The notes below the pieces were generated by a model that was not told the origin of the DNA, searched no databases, and saw only the letters and a list, made by a program, of their open reading frames with translations. From contig DUBS01000023.1 of the NCBI GenBank assembly GCA_012960225.1, positions 71,719 to 108,484 on the forward strand: a DNA stretch of 36,766 nt, written 5' to 3'. Below are positions 8,023-16,935 of the stretch, piece after piece; position 1 is the first letter of the stretch, and each line of letters starts with the position of its first letter. Origin of the DNA: Gemmatimonadota bacterium. Lineage in GTDB: Bacteria > Gemmatimonadota > Gemmatimonadetes > Longimicrobiales > Gaopeijiaceae. The translations under genes were made by a program, and so were the position numbers.

Positions 8023-9461
8023 ACTGGGAAGCAGTGATCGGTGTCGAGATCCACGTAAAGCTCAAGAGCGAGTACAAGCTGTTTTGCAATGATAGAGCAG
8101 TCTTCGGTGATGAACCGAATACACATATTTGTCCAGTCTGTATGGGGCTACCAGGTGCTCTGCCAGTCTTGAACCCTGAGGCTGTGGGTCTTGCCCTTCG
8201 AACTGCCCTCGCCTTCGGGTGCACTATCCATTTTGAAAGTGTTTGGGCCCGGAAGAGCTACTTCTATCCAGATTTACCAAAAGGTTACCAGATCACCCAG
8301 TTCGAACACCCGCTGGCGACAAAGGGTAGTGTGACGTTTTCCGGATCAGAAGATGACATATCCGTATCGATACGGAGGGTACATATCGAGGAAGATGCCG
8401 GCAAATTGCTCCATGACAAGGTGCCCAGAGCGTCTGCGATTGATCTGAACAGAGCAGGTACAGCTCTCGTCGAGATTGTTACTGAGCCTGATCTTCGGAC
8501 AGCTGCAGATGTCCGATTGTTCTTAGGTGAGCTCAAACAGACTCTTGAGTATATAGGTGCTAGCAATTGCAATATGGAAGAGGGCGATCTCCGTGTTGAT
8601 GCCAATGTTTCAGTGCGCAGGCCCGGGTCTTCTAGGCTTGGAAACAAGACGGAAATCAAGAACGTGAATTCATTCTCAGGTGTTGAGCGTGCGTTATCTA
8701 TGGAGATCTCGCGGCAGATAGCTACCCTTGATGCTGGAAGTGTGGTGGGACAGCAGACCTTGCTTTGGGATGACCACAGGGAAGAACTCCGGAAGATGCG
8801 ATCGAAAGAGGAAAGTCATGACTACCGTTACTTCCCTGAACCTGACCTCTCTCCAGTGCGGGTAACCCAGGAGCAAGTTACCACAGTGCTTGAATCCCTT
8901 CCGGAGCTTCCCCGAGATCGTTGCTCTCGTTTCAAAGAAGTCTATGAACTAAAGGATTACGACGCAGAGGTGCTTACCCAGTCTGCTGCGAATGCTGACT
9001 ACTTTGAAGAGTTGGTAGGAATCCAGATAGATCCACACGTCGCTGCCAAGTGGGTTACCGGTCCCTTGCAAGCGGTGATGAACCAGCGCAGAGAAGACGC
9101 TGAAACTGTCCCGGTTCGTCCAGCTAAAATAGCAGCACTCATAGGGCTTATAGAGAGAGGAGTAGTATCTGAATCCGCGGCGAAGAGTGTGCTGGTCATC
9201 CTCGTGCAAGAGGGCGGTAGTCCTTCAGATATCATTGAGGCACGGGGCTTGATGCAGGAGCGAGACATTGGTCAACTAACGAGCTGGGTAACAGAGGTAT
9301 TAGCCAAGCATTCAGAGGAGGTTGCTAGATATCGTGGCGGGGAATCAAAGATTCTTGGATACCTAGTTGGCCAAGTAATGCATAGCTCAGGGGGCACAGC
9401 AGATCCGAGGCTTGTGCGAGACCTACTAATCGAGCAACTGAGCAACGAACAAGGACAGTAA
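8019..9461 (+). CDS. gatB: Asp/Glu-tRNA amidotransferase subunit B
   Basis: 480 residues from TTG 8019. The N-terminal domain shows NWEAVIGVEIHVKL and a Cys-rich zinc segment (LFCND, then ICPVCMGLPGALP). The kinase-like active-site blocks follow (YFYPDLPKGYQITQFE, RVHIEEDAGKL, DLNRAGTALVEIVTEPD, MEEGDLRVDANVS, KTEIKNVNSF), then RYFPEPDLSP and the C-terminal helical and YqeY-type tail that binds the tRNA. GatB phosphorylates the misacylated Glu or Asp and amidates it with ammonia from GatA. The TTG start makes a TTGA overlap with the gatA stop and has GGGGA about 6 bases upstream; it also matches the usual length ahead of VIGVEIHV. Earlier in-frame codons back to 7956 are rejected. Confidence 0.96.
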   Translation: MNWEAVIGVEIHVKLKSEYKLFCNDRAVFGDEPNTHICPVCMGLPGALPVLNPEAVGLALRTALAFGCTIHFESVWARKSYFYPDLPKGYQITQFEHPLATKGSVTFSGSEDDISVSIRRVHIEEDAGKLLHDKVPRASAIDLNRAGTALVEIVTEPDLRTAADVRLFLGELKQTLEYIGASNCNMEEGDLRVDANVSVRRPGSSRLGNKTEIKNVNSFSGVERALSMEISRQIATLDAGSVVGQQTLLWDDHREELRKMRSKEESHDYRYFPEPDLSPVRVTQEQVTTVLESLPELPRDRCSRFKEVYELKDYDAEVLTQSAANADYFEELVGIQIDPHVAAKWVTGPLQAVMNQRREDAETVPVRPAKIAALIGLIERGVVSESAAKSVLVILVQEGGSPSDIIEARGLMQERDIGQLTSWVTEVLAKHSEEVARYRGGESKILGYLVGQVMHSSGGTADPRLVRDLLIEQLSNEQGQ

Positions 9462-9486
9462 TCCTTGCAGTGGCATCTCTACATCA

Positions 9487-10011
9487 TTACTGAAGAGATT
9501 CAGAATCTGAATCCTTAGCGTCGGCTTCTTGATCACTGGTTTCTGTTCGTTGCCTCTTCATTCTTGCAGATCTACTTAGCTTCTGAGCACCCTCCCTCAC
9601 CCCCCTGACTGCGGCCGCTGTCTTGATGAAGGCACTCTCTGCTTCGCCCTGTATCACTTCCATCAATGCATTGAATTCTTCGATACGCTGCTCCATATGG
9701 CCTGAGGCCTGGTGCAGTCGATCATTCAATGCCTTCACGGATGTATTCAAACGCTCCACATCCGTTCTAAGGGCCTGAGTAATAAACTCTACATTGTCTG
9801 ATATTGAGCGGGCCCGATCTGATACTGGGCCAAGGTTTTGGCTCAGACTCTTGAGGGTAGCGTTGACCCTAAGCGCTAGAAGCACCAGGACCACAGATAC
9901 CACGAGGATTGCAACGCCCACCAGGATCATCGCAATATCTGCTAGGGTTGAGATAACAGCAGGGTCCTGGATCGTGTTCAGCTGCAGAGCTTCGGGTAGT
10001 CTGTGTAGCAT
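9487..10011 (-). CDS. Small membrane-anchored coiled-coil protein (DUF948-like)
   Basis: 174 residues on the minus strand, convergent with gatB. A single hydrophobic helix lies at about residues 24-47 (LADIAMILVGVAILVVSVVLVLL in two parts). It is followed by a long helical, heptad-like region with many polar residues (LKSLSQNLGPVSDRA..., LNTSVKALNDRL) and a charged, Ser/Asp/Glu-rich tail after a basic patch (SARMKRQR). This layout is that of DUF948/YtxG-type proteins: one N-terminal membrane anchor with the bulk as coiled coil. Function is not established. It is divergent from murA and shares the 279-base region between them. Confidence 0.72.
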   Translation of the reverse strand: MLHRLPEALQLNTIQDPAVISTLADIAMILVGVAILVVSVVLVLLALRVNATLKSLSQNLGPVSDRARSISDNVEFITQALRTDVERLNTSVKALNDRLHQASGHMEQRIEEFNALMEVIQGEAESAFIKTAAAVRGVREGAQKLSRSARMKRQRTETSDQEADAKDSDSESLQ

Positions 10012-10082
10012 GGGTGAAGTTTAACGATCTAGTCCCTCAGATATCTAGGTGGAAGACCACTCTGTGTATCTCAGAAGAGGTA

Positions 10083-10113
10083 CTGGCACACATCCTGCAT
10101 TTCCCATTATAAC
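10083..10113 (+). promoter_or_regulatory. Candidate murA promoter
   Basis: TATAAC (10108-10113) matches five of six bases of the -10 consensus. A weak -35 (CTGGCA, 10083-10088, four of six) is 19 bases upstream, longer than ideal. Transcription would begin near 10120, immediately before AGGGGAGG (10126-10133). Weak evidence. Confidence 0.3.
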
Positions 10114-10138
10114 CCACATGACATGAGGGGAGGCTGTC

Positions 10139-10183
10139 TTGAAAAGGCAATCTCGGAGGTCAACAGATCAGACGAAAGAGTAA
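10139..10183 (+). other. Possible 14-codon leader reading frame ahead of murA
   Basis: A strong ribosome-binding sequence AGGGGAGG (10126-10133) is placed 5 bases before TTG 10139, which opens a 14-codon frame rich in Lys, Arg and Ser and ends at TAA 10181-10183. The final A of that stop is the first base of an ATG (10183) in the murA frame, 36 codons before the canonical murA start. This could be a translated leader or simply the relic of an older start region. The best Shine-Dalgarno sequence in the region serves this short frame and not the canonical murA start. Confidence 0.3.
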
Positions 10184-10290
10184 TGGATAGGTTGCTGTTG
10201 GACAGAGACGAGCGGTATCTTCAAATTCCTACGGCGGGGTCACAAAACCGGAAATCGTGTGTCCCTCCATCACTGCTTTTCCCGGAGACT

Positions 10291-11568
10291 ATGGGGACTT
10301 TCGCGGTAGAAGGTGGGCGTCAACTTGAGGGCCGGATAAGGCCTGCGGGCAATAAGAATGCAGCGCTCCCGTGCTTGGCAGCAACACTCTTATCCCAGGG
10401 CCCGGTGACACTCCGCAATGTGCCTAGAATACTGGATGTTCTCACGTTCATAGACATACTCACAGCTTTAGGCAGTGACGTGTCTTGGATCGGAAGAAAT
10501 GAGATAATTGTTGACACAGGCGGAGTGCAAACAGGTGCGGTGGATAGGGAGCTAGCGAGTAAAATACGAGCTTCACTGCTTCTAGCGGGCCCCCTTTTGG
10601 CCCGTTTCGGTAAAGTCGAACTACCACCTCCCGGGGGAGATGTCATCGGGCGGCGTAGAATGGACACGCATTTTATGGCGTTTGAAGCTCTGGGTGCTAC
10701 AGTAGCCCTTAATGGTGGCTTCACGATTACCTCCGATAAACTTATCGCTGCGGACCTCTTTTTGGACGAGCCTTCAGTCACAGGTACTGAGAACGCGATT
10801 ATGACGGCAGTTTGTGCGAGAGGCCGAACCCGATTGAGAAATTCCGCTGCTGAACCCCACGTTCAGGATTTATGCCGATTGTTGAATAAGATGGGCGCTC
10901 GGATTGAGGGCATAGGGACACATATCCTTGAGATTGAGGGTGTTGATGAACTCAGAGGGGCTGATTTTTCGATTGGTTCTGACCATGTTGAAACTGGATC
11001 CTTCATCGGACTCGCGGCTGTTACCCGAAGTGATATCACTATAGAGCATGCACCTATTGAGCATCTCGACTCAACGATTATGGGCTTTCGTCGGCTTGGT
11101 ATAGAATGCAGCGTAGAAGGTTCAGACCTGCACGTATACGGATCTAAAGAACTCGTGATCCGTAAGGACGCATTCGGGCATGTCCCAAAACTAGATGACG
11201 GCCCATGGCCAGCGTTTCCCGCTGACCTTACATCGATCGCGATTGTCGCTGCAACTCAATGTGTCGGCAGCGTATTGGTGCATGAGAAGATGTTTGAGTC
11301 ACGCATGTACTTTACAGACAAGCTCGTCTCGATGGGGGCTTCCATCATTCTATGTGATCCGCATAGGGCTGTTGTAATTGGCCCCACTGCGCTTCAGGGT
11401 GGTGTGGTTGATAGCCCGGATATTCGTGCGGGCATGGCACTATTGCTAGCAGCATTGGGTGCGCACGGTACGAGCTATATCCGGAATATCGGTCAAATCG
11501 AGAGAGGTTACGAAGCTATCGATGAACGTCTCACAACCTTGGGCGCTGTGATAGAGAGAAGTGATTGA
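10291..11568 (+). CDS. murA: UDP-N-acetylglucosamine 1-carboxyvinyltransferase, Asp-type active site
   Basis: 425 residues from ATG 10291, the normal MurA length, with the family N-terminus (FAVEGGRQLEGRIRPAGNKNAALP; Lys22 conserved). It transfers enolpyruvate from PEP to UDP-GlcNAc, the first committed step of peptidoglycan synthesis, in the cytoplasm. The active-site loop reads PGGDVIGRRRMDTHF where most bacteria have a Cys (PGGCxIGxRPxDxH). The residue is Asp117 (codon 10639-10641), as in mycobacterial and chlamydial MurA, which are insensitive to fosfomycin. The C-terminal PAFPADLTSI and IERGYEAIDERL blocks are normal. The frame extends upstream to ATG 10183 and ATG 10123, which would add 36 or 56 residues unlike any domain I know; GGAG lies only 3 bases before 10291, so the start is probable but not certain. 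Confidence 0.94.
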   Translation: MGTFAVEGGRQLEGRIRPAGNKNAALPCLAATLLSQGPVTLRNVPRILDVLTFIDILTALGSDVSWIGRNEIIVDTGGVQTGAVDRELASKIRASLLLAGPLLARFGKVELPPPGGDVIGRRRMDTHFMAFEALGATVALNGGFTITSDKLIAADLFLDEPSVTGTENAIMTAVCARGRTRLRNSAAEPHVQDLCRLLNKMGARIEGIGTHILEIEGVDELRGADFSIGSDHVETGSFIGLAAVTRSDITIEHAPIEHLDSTIMGFRRLGIECSVEGSDLHVYGSKELVIRKDAFGHVPKLDDGPWPAFPADLTSIAIVAATQCVGSVLVHEKMFESRMYFTDKLVSMGASIILCDPHRAVVIGPTALQGGVVDSPDIRAGMALLLAALGAHGTSYIRNIGQIERGYEAIDERLTTLGAVIERSD

Positions 11569-11852
11569 ACCAGGTTGATTCTATTATAGAAGATTCTCAA
11601 GAAGTAATTAGGCTTATGAGTGGTGGGTTTTCTCAGAGATGGAAATTGGCGCTGCTAGAGAAGATGGTTGCCCCCTATCAGGGAGCTTGAGTAGGCTTGA
11701 GACCTCGTTTATCTTAAACGAGTAGTAGGGCCGCCTTTAGGTGGTTCTTATTTCTTAGTGGGGGAGAAGTTCGCCCCCGCTTTTTTGTTCTGTGTTGAAT
11801 GGGGTATGTCGCTCTGGCGGTGTACCCCTATTGATTGATTGGAGGTTGTATT
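11569..11852 (+). promoter_or_regulatory. Structured leader of the rimP-nusA operon
   Basis: A gene-free stretch of 284 bases between murA and rimP. It contains three consecutive hairpins. H1 is CTCGTTTA (11704-11711) with TAAACGAG (11715-11722), a perfect 8-bp stem with a 3-base loop. H2 is GCCGCC (11730-11735) with GGTGGT (11740-11745), including G-T pairs. H3 is the terminator at 11758-11786. A further stem GGGGTA (11801-11806)/TACCCC (11823-11828) lies just before the rimP ribosome-binding site. No tRNA fold was seen and I could not place the promoter. Either the terminator ends murA transcription with the operon promoter inside the region, or the hairpins are an attenuating leader of the operon. 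Confidence 0.55.
11758..11786 (+). terminator. Factor-independent terminator upstream of rimP
   Basis: A 7-bp stem (GTGGGGG at 11758-11764 with CCCCCGC at 11774-11780, one G-T pair) with a 9-base loop is followed directly by six T residues. This is a classic intrinsic terminator. It lies 66 bases before the rimP start. Confidence 0.85.
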
Positions 11853-12344
11853 TTGCGTCCCATAGCGGAGATCGAGAATGGCTTAGAGAACCAGGTCGCA
11901 GATCTGGGTTTCGAGTTTGTAGATCTTCATTGGGCGGGTAGTTCTGTGCGGCCTGTGCTGAGACTTCGTGTTGATAAGTGTGATTCGGTGCCCGGAAAAG
12001 GAGTAACCGTTAAAGACTGTGCTCGAGTTAGTCGAAAGCTGGAGCCTTGGCTCGACTCACATGAATCTCTTTCCGAGCGTTATGTGCTAGAAGTTTCATC
12101 TCCAGGAGTGGATAGACCACTAACAAGGACTGGTGATTTTAGCCGCTTCAGAGGTGAACAGGTGGCACTACATGGGCACGAGATGCTAGCGGGAAGGGAT
12201 AAGAGACTGCAGGGTGAATTGTTGGGTGTTGTAGAGAGTGGTGTTGAGGTGACAGCAGTTCGACTTCGGCTTCTAGATGGCGACGAAATAGCAGTTCCGA
12301 AATCAGAGATACGTAAGGCCCATCTCGTCTTTAAGTGGAAATGA
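11853..12344 (+). CDS. rimP: Ribosome maturation factor RimP
   Basis: 163 residues from TTG 11853, with GGAGG (11841-11845) at 7-base spacing; the longer frame from 11835 would translate the ribosome-binding site itself. The two-domain RimP pattern is present: GFEFVDLHW, then LRLRVDK, the block VTVKDCARVSRKLEPWLD and the signature YVLEVSSPGVDRPL, followed by an SH3-like C-terminal domain (GELLGV, VRLRLLDGDEIAVPKSEIRKAHLV). RimP assists maturation of the 30S subunit. It begins the conserved rimP-nusA-ylxQ-infB operon. Confidence 0.94.
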   Translation: MRPIAEIENGLENQVADLGFEFVDLHWAGSSVRPVLRLRVDKCDSVPGKGVTVKDCARVSRKLEPWLDSHESLSERYVLEVSSPGVDRPLTRTGDFSRFRGEQVALHGHEMLAGRDKRLQGELLGVVESGVEVTAVRLRLLDGDEIAVPKSEIRKAHLVFKWK

Positions 12345-12354
12345 GAGGATAAAG

Positions 12355-13830
12355 ATGGCTAGAGCAGAACAGATCGTGACGGCGTTTCGGGATGTTGCTG
12401 CGACTAAGAACCTTTCAGATGAGGAAATGACTGATCTGGTCAAGGAAGGGATCCTTGCAGGCTTGGCACGCATTCACGGCACAACGGTCCAAGCTGAGAT
12501 AGCGATAGACGATCTGACTGGGGAATTTGATATCGTAGTACTTCGCCGAGTTGTTGCTGAAGTGGAAGACCCAGCGAGTGAGATATTACTGGAGGAAGCT
12601 CGCTGGGACGATGAAACCTTTGAGGTTGGGGACGTGATGGAAGTTCCCGTGGATTTCAGAGATTTTGGTCGGAATGCGGTCATGGCAGTCAAACAGCGTA
12701 TTGTGCAGATAGTTCGAGATAATGAGCGTGACCGCATTAGGGATGAATTCTCAGATGAAGTGACTGAGCTGCTTTCAGGAGAAGTACAGCAGACCGAGAG
12801 AGGTAAGCTGGTAGTTATGCTCAACCGCTCCAGAGATGCAGAAGCAATCATTCCATGGAAAGAACAGAATCCACGTGAACGTTTCCGCCAGGGCGATCCG
12901 ATCCGAGCAGTGCTTAAGAAGGTAGAAGAGACTCCAAAAGGCCCACGTCTGATTCTATCGAGGGCTGATGCCTTATTTGTGGCAGCACTCTTCAAGCTTG
13001 AGGTTCCAGAAATTTGTCAGGGTATTGTTGAAATTCGTGAGATCTCACGGGAGGTTGGTGGGCGTACCAAGATAGCTGTCTATAGTCGAGATGAGTCTAT
13101 TGATCCTGTTGGTGCGTGCGTTGGATTGAAGGGCTCACGGGTCCAAGCTGTGGTTTCGGAGTTGGGTGGTGAACGTATTGATATTGTTCCTTGGCACCCG
13201 GACACTGATGTCTTCGCTCGACGCGCACTTGCTCCGGCTAGAGTCTCTAAGGTCATCAGTGATACTGAGAGGCAGGTTATTACTGCGATTGTCGACGAAG
13301 ACCAACTATCCCTTGCTATTGGCCGAAATGGCCAAAACGTTCGACTTGCTTCACAACTGATTGGCTGGCAGATCGATCTCTACGGCTCGCGTGAATGGGT
13401 CGAAAAGGGTGCAGATATGTCAGTTCTCAGTGTCAGCACTGAGGATCAATACGAGACTTCAGATTTCCCGTTATCCGAGCTTGATCTGCAGCGATCTACC
13501 CTGGGGGCTCTATCAGCAGCGGGCTACGAGACGTTCCTTCAAATAATCGATCTTGAGCGAAGGGACTTCTTAGGGATTGAAGGGCTTGGTGAGCAGGACA
13601 CTGACCGCATTCTAAAACTAATTGAAACCCTGACTGTAGTTGAGGAGAGCGAGGCTGGTAATGGAGGTAGGGAGGAAACCCAGAGCGAGGATTCTGAAGA
13701 GGGAACCCAGAGCGAGGATTCTGAAGAGGGAACCCAGAGCGAGGATTCTGAAGAGGTTCAAGGGAATGCTAATGCTGTGGTAGATGAAGTTGGAGAACAA
13801 GCTTCAGGCTCGGAGGAATCGGATGACTGA
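12355..13830 (+). CDS. nusA: Transcription termination/antitermination factor NusA
   Basis: 491 residues. The N-terminal polymerase-binding domain (residues ~1-125) is followed by an S1 domain (about 135-200), two KH domains (GLKGSRVQAV and IGRNGQNVRLASQL mark the RNA-binding loops), then a C-terminal helix-hairpin-helix segment (LGALSAAGYETFLQIIDL...LGIEGLGEQDTDRIL). NusA controls pausing, termination and antitermination and joins transcription to ribosome synthesis. The tail after residue ~430 is highly acidic and holds three copies of a nine-residue repeat. The gene starts 10 bases after rimP and its end overlaps the next gene by 8 bases. Confidence 0.97.
   Translation: MARAEQIVTAFRDVAATKNLSDEEMTDLVKEGILAGLARIHGTTVQAEIAIDDLTGEFDIVVLRRVVAEVEDPASEILLEEARWDDETFEVGDVMEVPVDFRDFGRNAVMAVKQRIVQIVRDNERDRIRDEFSDEVTELLSGEVQQTERGKLVVMLNRSRDAEAIIPWKEQNPRERFRQGDPIRAVLKKVEETPKGPRLILSRADALFVAALFKLEVPEICQGIVEIREISREVGGRTKIAVYSRDESIDPVGACVGLKGSRVQAVVSELGGERIDIVPWHPDTDVFARRALAPARVSKVISDTERQVITAIVDEDQLSLAIGRNGQNVRLASQLIGWQIDLYGSREWVEKGADMSVLSVSTEDQYETSDFPLSELDLQRSTLGALSAAGYETFLQIIDLERRDFLGIEGLGEQDTDRILKLIETLTVVEESEAGNGGREETQSEDSEEGTQSEDSEEGTQSEDSEEVQGNANAVVDEVGEQASGSEESDD
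13675..13755 (+). repeat. Three tandem 27-bp repeats in the nusA 3' end
   Basis: Units at 13675-13701, 13702-13728 and 13729-13755. Each encodes (G/E)TQSEDSEE; copies two and three are identical in nucleotide sequence and copy one differs at one base (GAA for GGA in the first codon). The near-identity of the DNA, not just the protein, indicates recent slippage or unequal crossover. Copy number may vary between strains. Confidence 0.95.
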
Positions 13831-14119
13831 GGCCCTCCAAATTCTAGGCTTGGCGCGACGGGCTGGTGCAGTTGCTCCTGGAAGCGCCGCTACTCGTCGG
13901 TCGATAAGTCAAGGTAAGGCGCGACTAGTCTTGATGGCTGAAGATGCTTCGTCAGCTCAGCTGGACAAGATTAGGCGAACCATGCGCAAACGGATAATTC
14001 CCCAGGTATTGCTTGGGAATAGAGCAACATTGGGAGCTGCGATTGGGAAGGCTCCAATAACAGCGGTTGCGGTGACAGATGCGTCCTTAGCGGGGCGACT
14101 TTTGGAAAGCATAGGATGA
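13823..14119 (+). CDS. L7Ae/YlxQ-like ribosome-associated protein
   Basis: 98 residues from ATG 13823, with GGAGG (13812-13816) 6 bases upstream and an 8-base overlap with the nusA stop. The motifs ILGLARRAGAVAPGSAATRRSISQGKARLVLMAEDAS and a late LLGNRATLGAAIGK match the L7Ae/L30e/S12e/Gadd45-type fold, which binds kink-turn RNA. YlxQ-type proteins occupy exactly this position between nusA and infB in many bacteria. Role: probable RNA binding linked to ribosome assembly; not proven for this one. Confidence 0.85.
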   Translation: MTEALQILGLARRAGAVAPGSAATRRSISQGKARLVLMAEDASSAQLDKIRRTMRKRIIPQVLLGNRATLGAAIGKAPITAVAVTDASLAGRLLESIG

Positions 14120-14157
14120 CTAAGTCATGGTGGATGAAGGGAGGGATTAGGTAAAGA

Positions 14158-16857
14158 ATGCGTGTCCAGGAGCTTGCAAGAGACCTTGGAGTAGAAGCTA
14201 ATGCTCTCATAGCGCTGCTTCGGCAGATGGGAATCCCTGTCTCCGGTGCAAATTCAGTTATTAACGAGGCCCAACAGGCTAAGGTCCTCGCGAAGATTGA
14301 ACGTGAACGAAGAGCTGGCCATTCTGATCCGGCTACGGCGATTCAGGCAGTACTAGAAGAAGCGTCGCCCGCACCTAGTCGTCGTCGTCGTCGTCGTCGG
14401 GCATCCGAAATCCCACCACCAGATCCTGAGGTTGCAATTGAGTCTGATGTTGGGTTGGAAGAGGGATTGGCCGATGAGGAAGGCGCCGAGGCGGGAGATA
14501 TGCCTAAGCTAGCAGGTATAACAACTGCCGACCCATCGTCCCCGGAAGCTAAGAAGGATGAAAAAGATCCTGAATCAGAAGATTTGGATCTTGGTATTCA
14601 TCTGAGCACAGACACTACAGAAGTCCTTGAGGATCTAGATGGGCTGGAATTAGATGAGGCGGAACCGACGGAAACGGATAGTGCGTTTGATGAAGGTGAA
14701 GGCTCACAGACCTCCGAGATAATCGAAGGAAAGACCGAGGTCCAAGACCATTTGGGATCAGATAAAGCGGAGCCCCTTGAGCCAGCGCGTGAGGGTGGTC
14801 CGGTCAGGAAAATTCGTCAACAGACCCCCTCTCCTGCTGCTAGTGCGGGACCAGGTGGTCAGGTTCGGATTCAGGCTGAGGGCTACACTGCTGATGGTCG
14901 TCGGCAACGCAAGGATAAGAAGAAGGGCAAGAAGCGACAGCGTGTCGACAAGGATGCTGTGCAGTCAAACATCCAGCGCGTTATGGCTGAAATCAAAGGA
15001 GGTTCTGGGAAAAAACGAAAGAAAAAGAAGGGACGTCAAACAGTTGAAGAGCAAGAAGCTCAGGTTGAGCAGGAGCGACAGGAAGAAGAACGAGAGCGTA
15101 CAACGGTTCGGGTCAATGAGTTCCTTACAATTGCAGAGTTAGCTGACCTCATTGATATATCTTCGACCGATATCATCGGGTCTGCGTTCAAGAACTTAGG
15201 TCTTCTAGTGACCATTAATCAGCGACTTGATTTTGATCAGATCGAGATGTTGCTGGAAGAGTTCAATTTCACTGCGGTTCGAGAGGAAGAGTACGTCGCA
15301 GAGCCGGAGTTCGAAGAAGTGCAAGATGCGCCTGAGGATCTGAAGCCACGTTCTCCGGTTGTTACCGTCCTAGGGCATGTTGACCATGGGAAGACCCTCC
15401 TGTTGGATCGTATTAGGGACACAAATGTGGTTGCTGGTGAGGCAGGTGGGATCACCCAGCACATTGGAGCTTATCATGTAGATGTTGAGGGGAGTCGTAG
15501 CATCACCTTCTTGGATACTCCGGGCCATGCTGCTTTTACTGCAATGAGAGCACGAGGTGCAGAGGTAACTGATGTTGTGATCCTAGTAGTTGCTGCAGAC
15601 GACTCTGTCATGCCGCAAACCGTCGAGGCAATCTCTCACGCAGCCAATGCAGGTGTGCCTGTAATCGTTGCCATTAACAAAATTGATCTTCCAGCTGCCG
15701 ACTCAAACAAGGTCAAACAAGGTCTATTACAGCATAATATTAATGTTGAAGATTTTGGAGGAGATGTGCTCGCGGTTGATGTGTCAGCAAAGACGGGAGA
15801 AGGGGTCGAAGAACTACTTGAAAAAGTACTGCTCCAAGCGGATATGCTTGAACTCAAGGCAAATCCAAACCGCGATGCTCAAGGTACTGTTATTGAAGCT
15901 CAGCTAGATGTTGGTAAGGGTCCTGTCATTTCGGTGCTCGTTAAGAGTGGTACACTGCGAGTAGGGGACTCGTTTATCTGTGGATTTTTTGACGGTAGAG
16001 TGAGAGCTCTCCTCGATGAGCGTGGGCATAGCATTGACGAAGTCGGCCCAGCGATGCCAGTGCAGGTTCTAGGCGCCGATGGTGTCCCTCAAGCTGGAGA
16101 CATGTTTCAGGTGATCGATCCTGATCGTGCTTCAGAGATCGCAGAGAAACGGCAGCGTTTGGAAAGAGAAAAGCAACTCCGTATTCGCGAACGTGCTGTC
16201 AACCTAGGGGATTTCGGGGCACTTGCTGCGGCAGGTGAGCTTTCAACTCTTCCCTTGGTTATAAAGGGAGATGTAGATGGTTCTGTTCAGGCACTATCAG
16301 ATGCTCTCGAACAAATAGGTACCAATGAAGTACAAGTCGATATCGTCCATCGAGGAGTTGGTGCAATCAATGAATCTGATGTGCTTCTTGCGCAGACGGC
16401 AGGGGCGATAATCCTAGGCTTTCGTGTTCGTCCCCAAACCGCAGCACGTCAGTCAGCGGATCGAGAGGGTGTGGAGATTCGTGTTTATGATGTGATCTAC
16501 GAAGCCGTAGATGAAGTAACAGCGGCACTTGAAGGAATGCTTGCGCCAGAGCGAAGAGAGACGGTGGAAGGTACGGCGGAGGTTCGCGAAACCTTCAAGA
16601 TCACGAAACTGGGCACAATTGCCGGGTGTTATATATCTGAAGGTCGAATGGACCGTAAGGGCCATGCGCGTATCATCCGTGACGGGATAGTGATCTACGA
16701 TAGCGAAGTGAGTTCGCTAAAGCGTTTCAAGGACGATGTGAAAGAAGTTCGAGAGGGATTTGAGTGTGGCATCGGTATCAAAAACTTTAATGATGTGAAG
16801 GTTGGGGATCTCATTGAATGCTACACGGTTCAGGAAGTTGCCCGAACCCTCAATTAG
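14158..16857 (+). CDS. infB: Translation initiation factor IF-2
   Basis: 899 residues. An N-terminal IF2_N helical module (residues ~1-50, [17 protein letters not shown]) is followed by a seven-Arg run (75-81), a long acidic and then Lys-rich disordered segment (to ~320), a second IF2_N-like module ([16 protein letters not shown]) and the GTPase domain. G motifs: GHVDHGKT (residue ~406), DTPGHA (~453), NKID (~507). The beta-barrel domains and the fMet-tRNA-binding C-terminal domain (ending ...[11 protein letters not shown]) are complete. It recruits initiator tRNA to the 30S subunit and drives subunit joining. ATG 14158 follows a GGAGGG by a normal distance. It belongs to the nusA operon. Confidence 0.98.
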   Translation: MRVQELARDLGVEANALIALLRQMGIPVSGANSVINEAQQAKVLAKIERERRAGHSDPATAIQAVLEEASPAPSRRRRRRRASEIPPPDPEVAIESDVGLEEGLADEEGAEAGDMPKLAGITTADPSSPEAKKDEKDPESEDLDLGIHLSTDTTEVLEDLDGLELDEAEPTETDSAFDEGEGSQTSEIIEGKTEVQDHLGSDKAEPLEPAREGGPVRKIRQQTPSPAASAGPGGQVRIQAEGYTADGRRQRKDKKKGKKRQRVDKDAVQSNIQRVMAEIKGGSGKKRKKKKGRQTVEEQEAQVEQERQEEERERTTVRVNEFLTIAELADLIDISSTDIIGSAFKNLGLLVTINQRLDFDQIEMLLEEFNFTAVREEEYVAEPEFEEVQDAPEDLKPRSPVVTVLGHVDHGKTLLLDRIRDTNVVAGEAGGITQHIGAYHVDVEGSRSITFLDTPGHAAFTAMRARGAEVTDVVILVVAADDSVMPQTVEAISHAANAGVPVIVAINKIDLPAADSNKVKQGLLQHNINVEDFGGDVLAVDVSAKTGEGVEELLEKVLLQADMLELKANPNRDAQGTVIEAQLDVGKGPVISVLVKSGTLRVGDSFICGFFDGRVRALLDERGHSIDEVGPAMPVQVLGADGVPQAGDMFQVIDPDRASEIAEKRQRLEREKQLRIRERAVNLGDFGALAAAGELSTLPLVIKGDVDGSVQALSDALEQIGTNEVQVDIVHRGVGAINESDVLLAQTAGAIILGFRVRPQTAARQSADREGVEIRVYDVIYEAVDEVTAALEGMLAPERRETVEGTAEVRETFKITKLGTIAGCYISEGRMDRKGHARIIRDGIVIYDSEVSSLKRFKDDVKEVREGFECGIGIKNFNDVKVGDLIECYTVQEVARTLN
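14378..14398 (+). repeat. GTC trinucleotide run in infB
   Basis: Seven uninterrupted copies of GTC encode most of the seven-Arg run of IF-2 (six CGT codons plus a CGG). It is a small microsatellite that could slip in frame without harming the reading frame. Confidence 0.9.
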
Positions 16858-16935
16858 TATCACTCATGATTCTCAGATACTTAATCTGCGAAGTCCTAAT
16901 TTCCTAAGGCAGTTACTCACAGGGGCATAGGTTAG

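Noticed and set aside
11580-11592. TTCTATTATAGAA inverted repeat just after murA
   Set aside because: Only a 5-bp A/T-rich stem with no following T-run; too weak for a terminator, and the TATTAT within it has no -35 at normal spacing.
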